DNA from: an uncultured Eisenbergiella sp.
GTDB taxonomy: Bacteria; Bacillota; Clostridia; Lachnospirales; Lachnospiraceae
Direction of reading: 5' to 3'
Assembly: GCA_947630215.1 (NCBI GenBank)
Contig: CANRGX010000025.1
Span: 1 to 35,260, forward strand
DNA: 35,260 nucleotides
The notes beneath the pieces are model-generated. The model saw nothing but the letters and a program-made list of their open reading frames with translations, did no database searches and was not told the origin of the DNA. The number at the start of each line of letters is the position of its first letter. Position 1 is the first letter of the stretch. Below are positions 17,013 to 23,906 of this stretch, in pieces. Position numbers and translations under genes: made by a program.

Positions 17013-18515
17013 ATGAAAAAGAGAATCAAGTCAATCGGCGTGCTGGCGCTGGGAGTTCTGATTTTGGCGGCGACGCCCCTCACCGTCTCGGCGCGGGAGA
17101 GAAGCTATACATACAACTACGATTACTGGGGCGATGTGCAGGATTCCCCGGACTTCTATACGGTGACGAAGGTATATCCGGCGGAGGCGTTCGGCCTGGA
17201 AGACAACTTCAGTACTCCCCAGGGGATGTTTGTGAAGGATGATATGGTCTACATCTGCGATACCGGCAACAACCGGATCGTGCAGCTGAAGCGCACGGGG
17301 ACGGAGCAGTTTGAGGTGGAGCGGATCTTCCACAGCATCCAGGGGAATACGGATGTCAAGGAGCTGTCCCAGCCTACCGACATTGCGGTTTCGGAAGAAG
17401 GGGATATTTACATCTGCGACCAGGGCAATGCCAGAATTGTAAAGCTGGACAGCGACTTAAATTATCTGCTTCAGTTCAATCTGCCGGTGGATTCCACGGT
17501 GAGCGCCGACAGCACCTTCAAGCCTTCCAAGCTGGTGGTGGATACGGCGGGGCGTGTGTACTGCATCGCCACCAGTATCAACCAGGGCCTGTGCAAATAT
17601 GAAGCGGACGGGACGTTTTCCGGATTCGTGGGAGCGACCCCCGTTACCTTCAACCTGGTGGACTATCTCTGGAAGAAATTTGCGACCCAGGAGCAGAGAC
17701 AGCGTATGGCTTCCTTTGTTCCTACCGCCTATGACAATATCTATATGGATCAGGAAGGCTTTATCTATGCCTGCGCCGGCGGCCAGGAGGAAGAAGATCT
17801 GGATTCCGGCGCCGCGGACGCGGTACGTAAGCTGAACCTGATGGGATCCGATATTCTGGTTCAGAACGGTGAATATCCCGCTTACGGCGACCTGTACTGG
17901 GGAGAGGGCGGCGGCTATGAGGGCCCTTCCTACTTTACCGACGTGACGGTGCTGGACAATGACATTTATGTCTGCCTGGACAAAAACAGGGGACGTCTTT
18001 TCGGCTACGACGATCAGGGCAAGACCGTATTCTGCTTCGGCGGCAACGGCAATATGGACGGCTTTTTCAGACAGCCGGCCGCCATTGAGCACATGGGACA
18101 CGATCTGCTGGTTCTGGATACGCTGGATTGCAGCGTGACGCTGTTTACGCCCACGGAGTTTGGAGAACTGGTTTACGACGCCATTGAACAGTTCGACGAA
18201 GGCGACTACGAGGTCTCCGGAGAAAGCTGGCAGAAGGTCATGGATCTGGACGGCAACTACGATCTGGCCTATATCGGGATCGGCCGTTCCCTGCTGCGTC
18301 AGGAAAAATACAAGGAGGCCATGGATTACTTTGAACTGAAATACGACGATGAAAACTACTCCAAAGCCTACAAACAGTACCGCAAGGAGTGGGTGGAGGA
18401 CCATATCGTCGTCATCGTCATCGTGGTTCTGGCGATTTTCCTGATTCCGCTTTCTATCGGCAAGGTCAAGAGCGTCAAGCATGAAATCGATATCGCAGAT
18501 ATCTTCAGATTCTAG
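17013..18515 (+). CDS. Secreted NHL beta-propeller / TPR protein with C-terminal membrane anchor
   Basis: This is a 500-residue protein with an N-terminal signal peptide (Lys-Lys-Arg, then a hydrophobic stretch, cleavage probably after Val-Ser-Ala near residue 27). Residues about 55-385 carry several NHL-type repeats. Recurring units such as Val-Tyr-Ile-Cys-Asp-Thr-Gly-Asn-Asn-Arg-Ile and Ile-Tyr-Ile-Cys-Asp-Gln-Gly-Asn-Ala-Arg-Ile mark the first two blades. A short TPR-like helical region lies at about 390-450 and one membrane segment at about 463-482, followed by a short charged tail. The propeller therefore faces outward, tethered to the membrane. The ATG at 17013 is chosen because the signal peptide starts there and an AGGTGG sits just before it; an in-frame ATG at 17001 has a poorly placed site. 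Function is unknown; a scaffold or glycan-sensing role in the transporter is a guess. Confidence 0.8.
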   Translation: MKKRIKSIGVLALGVLILAATPLTVSARERSYTYNYDYWGDVQDSPDFYTVTKVYPAEAFGLEDNFSTPQGMFVKDDMVYICDTGNNRIVQLKRTGTEQFEVERIFHSIQGNTDVKELSQPTDIAVSEEGDIYICDQGNARIVKLDSDLNYLLQFNLPVDSTVSADSTFKPSKLVVDTAGRVYCIATSINQGLCKYEADGTFSGFVGATPVTFNLVDYLWKKFATQEQRQRMASFVPTAYDNIYMDQEGFIYACAGGQEEEDLDSGAADAVRKLNLMGSDILVQNGEYPAYGDLYWGEGGGYEGPSYFTDVTVLDNDIYVCLDKNRGRLFGYDDQGKTVFCFGGNGNMDGFFRQPAAIEHMGHDLLVLDTLDCSVTLFTPTEFGELVYDAIEQFDEGDYEVSGESWQKVMDLDGNYDLAYIGIGRSLLRQEKYKEAMDYFELKYDDENYSKAYKQYRKEWVEDHIVVIVIVVLAIFLIPLSIGKVKSVKHEIDIADIFRF

Positions 18516-18531
18516 GGAAGGGGAGACCGGT

Positions 18532-19188
18532 ATGATTGCTGCACTGAATAATAAAATTGACTTTCAACGGTATCTGGGAAGCCTGAAATTTGCGCTGTAC
18601 TGTATTACCCATCCTCTGGACGGATTCTGGGATCTGACCCATGAAAAGAGGGGCACCTACGCGGCGGCCAACACCATCCTGTTTCTGACCCTTCTGATCA
18701 GGGTGCTCAAGCTGCGCTATACCAGTTTTATTTTCCTCACCGTTTACTGGGAGGATATCAACATTTTCCTGTATATTGCCAGTGTACTGTTCCCGCTTGC
18801 CATGTTTGTAATCGGCAACTGGGGCCTGACCACTCTGTTTGACGGCAAAGCGAGACTGGGGCAGGTCTATATGGCCAGCTGCTACGCGCTGACGCCGTAC
18901 CCGCTGATGCAGTTCCCGCTGATGTTTTTCAGTAATTTCGTCACGGTGGACGAGGCGGAGTTCTACTCGGTATTAAGCGCCCTTTCCCTGGTTTGGGCAG
19001 CGCTTTTGTTCATCGCCGCCATGGGCCAGATCCATGAGTTCGGAATGGCAAAGAATATGCTTTTTATGGTGGCCAGCCTGTTTGCCATGCTGGTAATCGT
19101 ATTTATCCTGCTGTTGTTCTTCGGCATGATTTCCCAGGGCGTTGCGTATTTCATTTCCCTGGCCAAGGAAATCATGTTCCGACTATAG
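18532..19188 (+). CDS. YIP1-family-like integral membrane protein
   Basis: This is a 218-residue protein with five hydrophobic segments and an amphipathic N-terminus. Its layout resembles the Yip1 family: an N-terminal Tyr-Cys-Ile-Thr-His-Pro-Leu-Asp-Gly-Phe-Trp motif, then membrane helices with a Gly-Lys-Ala-Arg-Leu-Gly-Gln-Val segment and a Tyr-Ala-Leu-Thr-Pro-Tyr-Pro-Leu motif. The ATG at 18532 is set by an AAGGGGAG at 18517-18524; a longer frame starts inside the NHL gene. Bacterial YIP1-like proteins have no established function. It lies between the NHL gene and the DUF5696-type gene, and I recall this neighbourhood recurring in Firmicutes sugar-transport loci, which would need a search to confirm. 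It may help assemble or anchor the neighbouring membrane proteins. Confidence 0.75.
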   Translation: MIAALNNKIDFQRYLGSLKFALYCITHPLDGFWDLTHEKRGTYAAANTILFLTLLIRVLKLRYTSFIFLTVYWEDINIFLYIASVLFPLAMFVIGNWGLTTLFDGKARLGQVYMASCYALTPYPLMQFPLMFFSNFVTVDEAEFYSVLSALSLVWAALLFIAAMGQIHEFGMAKNMLFMVASLFAMLVIVFILLLFFGMISQGVAYFISLAKEIMFRL

Positions 19189-19240
19189 CGGGAACGGAAC
19201 GGAAAAGATATCTGCCGGAACGTAAAGGATGGGAGTGACC

Positions 19241-21838
19241 ATGAAGAAAGAAAAATCAGTTAGAAAAGCAGAATGGAAGGCGGCCCTGATCGGACAGTTG
19301 AAAAGCCTGGCGGTGCCCGTGATCATAACGGCGCTTATCGCGGTTGCGATTGTGGTTATCATCAATTTCCAGACGGGTACGGAGCAGGAACCGGTGGTGG
19401 AGCTGAACGGATATGACGGGACCACGGATCCGATTGTGGTGGAGAACGACCGGCTGAAGCTGACCATGGATCCTGCCACCACGCAGTTTTCGCTGGAGGT
19501 CAAGGATACCGGGAAGGTCTGGTATTCCAATCCGCCCGAGGCGGCTGCGGATCCGCTGGCTGTGGCGTCGTACAAGGGAAGGCTCCAGTCCACGCTGCTG
19601 CTGACGTTCAGTCAGGCGACGGGACTGCAGACCACTTATGATAACTTCAGTTACGGCATTGACAATCAGCTCTATGAGATTGAGCAGGGCCAGGACTATA
19701 TCAAAGTCAACTATTCCATCGGCGAAGCGGAGAGAGAGTATCGGATCCCTCCGGTTACCACGGCGGAAAAGATGCAGGGGTGGTTCGACGCGGCCGGCAA
19801 ACAGGACGCCAGCTTTATCCGGCGTTACTACAAAAAATATGACATCAACGATCTGGACGAGGATGATAATCGGGAAGAACTTCTGGCGAATTATCCCATT
19901 CTGGAGACGGAACCCATTTATGTACTGAGGGATACCACCGTTTCGGGCGCGGCGACCATCAAGCTGGAACAGATTTTTGAGTCGGCCGGGTATACCGCAG
20001 AGGATCTGGAAGCGGACAAAGCGCTGAACAACAAGATCAAATCCAGCAACAAGCTGGTCTTCAACGTCAGCATCACCTACCGTCTGGATGGCGGGGATCT
20101 GGTGGTGGAGATGCCGCTGGATGATATGAAATACAAAAAGAGCGCTCCGATCTATACCATGGTCATGCTGCCTTACTTTGGCGCAGGCGGCCCGGAGGAT
20201 GAAGGCTATCTGATGGTGCCCGAAGGCGGCGGCGCGCTGATTCATTTCAACAATGAAAAACTCTCCCAGGCGTCCTATTATGCGAACCTTTACGGTTGGG
20301 ACATGGCGCTGTCCAGGGAAGCGGTGGTGCACGATACGCGGGTGTGTTTCAATGCGTTCGGCATTGCCAACGGCGACGATTCCTTCGTCTGTATCCTGGA
20401 GGAGGGCGCTCCCTACGCTTCCGTGCAGGCGGACATTGCCGGACACGGCGGCAGCTATAACTATGTGAACGCAATTTACAGCATCAGCCCCCGCGAACTG
20501 TTTGAGGTAGGCGATCTGGGCAGCCAGAGCACTTATAAATTCCTGGAGACTCTGCCCCATGAGACCCTGACCCAGCGGTATCGTTTCGTGGACAGCAACG
20601 ATTATGTGGATATGGCGAAGGCTTACCAGGGGTACCTGCAGGATAAGTACGGAGCGTATCTGACGCAGAACGACGATACACAGGCGCCTGTGGCGCTGGA
20701 AATCGTGGGCGCGGTGGATAAAGTTAAGCAGATCCTGGGCGTGCCGGTTTCCCGTCCCCTGCGTCTGACCAAATACAGCGAGGCGGAGGATATGATCCGC
20801 CAGCTTTCCGAGGAGGGCATGGGCAACCTGTCCGTGAAGCTGACCGGCTGGTGCAACGGCGGTGTGAACCAGAAGATTCTGCGCAAGGCCAAGACGATTT
20901 CGACACTGGGCAGTAAAAAGGATTTGAAGTCCCTGGGCGATACGGCCAAAGAGTTGGGCGCGGATCTGTATCTGGAGGGCGTGACCCACTATGAATATGA
21001 CAGCGGCCTGTTGGACGGCTTCTTCTCCTTTACGGACGCCGCGCGGTTCATTTCCAAAGAGCGGGCGGAGCTGTTTGTCTACAGCCCGGTGACCTACGCC
21101 GCGAGGGAAGGTGTGGACAGCTACTATCTGCTGCACCCGGATCTGATTCAGAAGAATACGGAAACGCTTGCGGCGGCAGCGGCGAAATATAACGCCAACG
21201 TGGCTTTCCGGGATACGGGCATGGATCTTTCCTCCGACTATTATCTGAAAGATACGGTGAGCCGGCAGAGCGCCATGGAGTCCCAGGCGCAGATGCTCAA
21301 GGATATCGAGGACGGCGGCCAGAAGAACCTGATCAATATGGGGAACGATTACGCCATTCCCTATGCGGACATGGTGACCGATATGGATCTGGCGGGCAGC
21401 GGCTATACGATTCTGGACGAGGAGGTTCCCTTCTATCAGCTGGCGATTCACGGGTTCGTGAATTACACGGGCGATCCTTTGAACACCTGTGGCAATGAAC
21501 AGCAGGAGCTGTTAGAGTCTGCGGAATACGGGGCCGGTCTTTCCTTCTCCCTGATGCGGGAGACAGCCTTTGCCCTGCAGAAGACCCTCTACACCGAGTA
21601 TTACGCATCCGATTTTGCCGTAGAGCATGACAGGATGATGGAAATTTATAACAGATATAACAGCGAACTGGGCCATGTGTTTAACCAGCAGATGGTCGAT
21701 CACAAAAAGCTGGACGGGAATATGTCCTGTACCACCTATGAGGACGGCACAAAGGTCTACGTCAACTACAGCTTTACCGATGGGATGACGCCGGAGGGCG
21801 TATCGGTTCCGGCAAGGGATTATAAGGTGATCCGCTAA
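19241..21838 (+). CDS. Large membrane-anchored DUF5696-type protein, possible glycan-acting enzyme
   Basis: This is an 865-residue protein. One uncleaved hydrophobic segment lies at about residues 23-45 and no lipobox is seen, so the rest should face outward. Residues about 60-480 look beta-rich, like the N-terminal sandwich of large glycoside hydrolases. Residues about 500-800 look like an alpha/beta barrel with strands such as Leu-Ser-Val-Lys-Leu-Thr-Gly-Trp-Cys-Asn (near 527), Ala-Asp-Leu-Tyr-Leu-Glu-Gly-Val and Val-Ala-Phe-Arg-Asp-Thr-Gly-Met-Asp (near 655). I assign DUF5696 from memory of the family and context. Barrel strand ends carry acidic residues, but I cannot name a catalytic pair. 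A GGGAG five bases before the ATG at 19241 favours it over the ATG at 19229. It stands between the two transporter permease pairs. Confidence 0.7.
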   Translation: MKKEKSVRKAEWKAALIGQLKSLAVPVIITALIAVAIVVIINFQTGTEQEPVVELNGYDGTTDPIVVENDRLKLTMDPATTQFSLEVKDTGKVWYSNPPEAAADPLAVASYKGRLQSTLLLTFSQATGLQTTYDNFSYGIDNQLYEIEQGQDYIKVNYSIGEAEREYRIPPVTTAEKMQGWFDAAGKQDASFIRRYYKKYDINDLDEDDNREELLANYPILETEPIYVLRDTTVSGAATIKLEQIFESAGYTAEDLEADKALNNKIKSSNKLVFNVSITYRLDGGDLVVEMPLDDMKYKKSAPIYTMVMLPYFGAGGPEDEGYLMVPEGGGALIHFNNEKLSQASYYANLYGWDMALSREAVVHDTRVCFNAFGIANGDDSFVCILEEGAPYASVQADIAGHGGSYNYVNAIYSISPRELFEVGDLGSQSTYKFLETLPHETLTQRYRFVDSNDYVDMAKAYQGYLQDKYGAYLTQNDDTQAPVALEIVGAVDKVKQILGVPVSRPLRLTKYSEAEDMIRQLSEEGMGNLSVKLTGWCNGGVNQKILRKAKTISTLGSKKDLKSLGDTAKELGADLYLEGVTHYEYDSGLLDGFFSFTDAARFISKERAELFVYSPVTYAAREGVDSYYLLHPDLIQKNTETLAAAAAKYNANVAFRDTGMDLSSDYYLKDTVSRQSAMESQAQMLKDIEDGGQKNLINMGNDYAIPYADMVTDMDLAGSGYTILDEEVPFYQLAIHGFVNYTGDPLNTCGNEQQELLESAEYGAGLSFSLMRETAFALQKTLYTEYYASDFAVEHDRMMEIYNRYNSELGHVFNQQMVDHKKLDGNMSCTTYEDGTKVYVNYSFTDGMTPEGVSVPARDYKVIR

Positions 21839-21877
21839 AGGGTCTGACAGGAAAAGTTTTCAGAAAGGGTAGTGGGT

Positions 21878-22789
21878 ATGAAAAGACAGAAGAACAAGTT
21901 AGCAGGGCTTCAGAAACGGAAAGCCATCTCGGGGTATCTGTTCATCTCACCGTTCATCATTGGATTTCTGCTCTTTATGGTGAAACCGCTCATTCAGTCT
22001 CTGTATATGAGCTTCTGCGATGTGCAGCTGGGATCAGGCACCTTTAACCCGGTGTGGAGAGGACTGTTCAATTACAATTATGCCTTCCGGGTGGATGCCG
22101 AATATGTGAGACTTCTGACGGAGGAGCTCAGCAGGATGGCGATTTATTCCGTCGCCATCATGGTATTCAGCTTCTTTGTGGCGCTGATCCTGAACGGGAA
22201 TTTCAAGGGCAGGGCGCTGGTGCGTTCCGTGTTCTTCCTGCCGGTTATCCTGGCATCCGGCGTCATGCTGAAGCTGGATTCGGAAAACGCGCTGATGGCT
22301 GCCGTAGCGGCGACCGTGGAGGTCAACGCCGGGGGCACCACAGGAATTACGGACGCCATCCAGAATATCCTGCGTACCACCGGGGTCGGTGTCAGGGCCT
22401 TTGAACAGCTGTTTGAGATCATGGATAACATCTACGATGTGGCCATTTCCTCCGGTATCCAGATCATCATCTTCCTGTCCGGGCTGCAGACCATTTCCTC
22501 CAGTATGTATGAGGCGGCGGATATCGAAGGCTGTACCAAATGGGAGAGTCTCTGGAAGATCACCTTCCCCATGGTCAGTTCCCTGTTTTTGGTCAACTGG
22601 ATTTACACGGTGGTGGATTTCTGCATGAGATCAGACAATGCGATTATTGAAAAAATCACCAATCTGATGAATGTAAACCTGAACTACGGACTGGCGTCGG
22701 CCATGTCCTGGGCATACTTCGTGCTGGTTATGGCCATTGTGGGAGTCAGTTCGCTGATTATTTCGAAGGGGGTTTACTACTATGAGTAA
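21878..22789 (+). CDS. ABC sugar transporter permease (MalF-like), second pair
   Basis: This 303-residue CUT1-type permease opens with a Lys/Arg-rich segment and a first helix Tyr-Leu-Phe-Ile-Ser-Pro-Phe-Ile-Ile-Gly-Phe. The EAA loop appears as Glu-Ala-Ala-Asp-Ile-Glu-Gly-Cys-Thr-Lys-Trp-Glu near residues 212-225. A stretch of about 60 hydrophilic and small residues (about 130-190) lies between two membrane helices and is longer than usual for the family; it may reach outside. The ATG at 21878 is preferred to the GTG at 21872, which would sit right against the AAAGGGT site. Its 3' end overlaps the next permease by eight bases, showing translational coupling. Confidence 0.9.
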   Translation: MKRQKNKLAGLQKRKAISGYLFISPFIIGFLLFMVKPLIQSLYMSFCDVQLGSGTFNPVWRGLFNYNYAFRVDAEYVRLLTEELSRMAIYSVAIMVFSFFVALILNGNFKGRALVRSVFFLPVILASGVMLKLDSENALMAAVAATVEVNAGGTTGITDAIQNILRTTGVGVRAFEQLFEIMDNIYDVAISSGIQIIIFLSGLQTISSSMYEAADIEGCTKWESLWKITFPMVSSLFLVNWIYTVVDFCMRSDNAIIEKITNLMNVNLNYGLASAMSWAYFVLVMAIVGVSSLIISKGVYYYE

Positions 22790-23795
22790 GAGCAAAACGA
22801 AGACGGCAAAATACGCGGGCTTCTGGGAACGGAACAAAAAATCCGGCGGTTACCTCCTTCGTAAGACGGTGATGAAGTACACGGTCAGCATCTGTCGGGC
22901 AATCCTGCTTTTCGGACTGTGCTTTCTGATCCTGCAGCCCCTTTTGAACAAAATATCGGTGAGCTTCATGACAGAGCAGGATCTTTACGATCCGATTGTG
23001 ACGTCCATTCCGCTGCATTTCACCACGGAGAATTACCGGCTGGCTGCCGGACTGATGGAATACGGGAAAACGCTGGTCAACTCCCTTGTGATTTCCTTGA
23101 CCATCGCCATTTTGCAGGTGAGCGTAAGCACCCTGGTAGGGTATGGGTTCGCCAGGTTCCAGTTCCCGCTAAAGAACTTCTGGTTCGCCTGCGTCATGGT
23201 CATGGTGCTGATTCCGCCCCAGGTCATTTCCACTTCCCTGCATCTGCATTTCCGTTTCTTCGATGTCCTGGGGATTTATAAGGCGATTACCGGCACGACC
23301 ATGAACCTCAAGTCTTCGGTGCTTCCGTACTATATGATGAGCGCGGGCTGTATGGGATTGAAGAACGGACTGTATATCTACATGATCCGACAGTTCTTCC
23401 GCAACATCCCCAAGGAGCTGGAGGAAGCGGCCTATGTGGACGGCTGCGGCACCTTAAAGACCTTTATCCGGATCATGCTGCCGGATGCAAAGCCCATTCT
23501 GACTTCCTGCTTCCTTTTCGCCTTTGTGTGGCAGTGGACGGACGGCTTTTATTCCAGTATGTTCCTGGGCAATATCAGTTTGCTGAGCATCAAGCTCAAG
23601 CAGCTGCCGGATACCTTCGGCGGCTATATGGCCCGTATCAGCGGGGCGTCCAGTTCCGCGGGCGTTTCCGTTCCGTACAGCAACTGTATGCTGGCGACCG
23701 GTACCCTGATGGTGATCGTACCGTTGATTGTCCTGTACCTGTTCGCGCAGAAGGGCTTTGTGGAGAGCTTAAGCAGCACGGGAATCAAGATGTGA
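22782..23795 (+). CDS. ABC sugar transporter permease (MalG-like), second pair
   Basis: This is a 337-residue permease of the CUT1 family. A charged N-terminal extension of about 35 residues precedes the first membrane helix, making it somewhat longer than usual (about 275-300 residues). The EAA loop is Glu-Glu-Ala-Ala-Tyr-Val-Asp-Gly-Cys-Gly...Leu-Pro-Asp-Ala-Lys-Pro near residues 210-233. It ends in Ser-Ser-Thr-Gly-Ile-Lys-Met, the normal CUT1-type tail. The start codon lies within the preceding permease gene and has GAAGGGGG upstream. Its partners are the permease upstream and presumably the lipoprotein solute-binding protein downstream at 23907. Confidence 0.9.
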   Translation: MSKSKTKTAKYAGFWERNKKSGGYLLRKTVMKYTVSICRAILLFGLCFLILQPLLNKISVSFMTEQDLYDPIVTSIPLHFTTENYRLAAGLMEYGKTLVNSLVISLTIAILQVSVSTLVGYGFARFQFPLKNFWFACVMVMVLIPPQVISTSLHLHFRFFDVLGIYKAITGTTMNLKSSVLPYYMMSAGCMGLKNGLYIYMIRQFFRNIPKELEEAAYVDGCGTLKTFIRIMLPDAKPILTSCFLFAFVWQWTDGFYSSMFLGNISLLSIKLKQLPDTFGGYMARISGASSSAGVSVPYSNCMLATGTLMVIVPLIVLYLFAQKGFVESLSSTGIKM

Positions 23796-23819
23796 TTCCG
23801 TGGCTGCCCCAAACCTGTG

Positions 23820-23886
23820 ATAAATTTCGCCCGGCGCGGCCCGGACCCGGAAAGATTATGTGGGACGCGCTGCGGCTGAAATTTAT
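23820..23886 (+). other. Inverted repeat with GC-rich core before the binding-protein gene
   Basis: In the 111-base gap between the permease and the binding-protein gene, ATAAATTTC at 23820-23828 is the exact complement of GAAATTTAT at 23878-23886. The pairing extends by GCC/GGC with one bulged base, and an inner GCGCG/CGCGC pair (23834-23838 and 23866-23870) is possible. The arm ends just before the AAGGAGGAGAG site. There is no T-run after it, so it is not a standard terminator. An mRNA-stabilising or processing structure is one reading. Confidence 0.45.
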
Positions 23887-23906
23887 ATAAGAAAAAGGAG
23901 GAGAGT

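Noticed and set aside
19256-21451. 731-codon minus-strand frame opposite the DUF5696-type gene
   Set aside because: It is rich in His, Ile, Arg and Leu, the typical shadow of a GC-rich coding strand. It has no ribosome site or known domains, while the plus-strand gene fits the operon.
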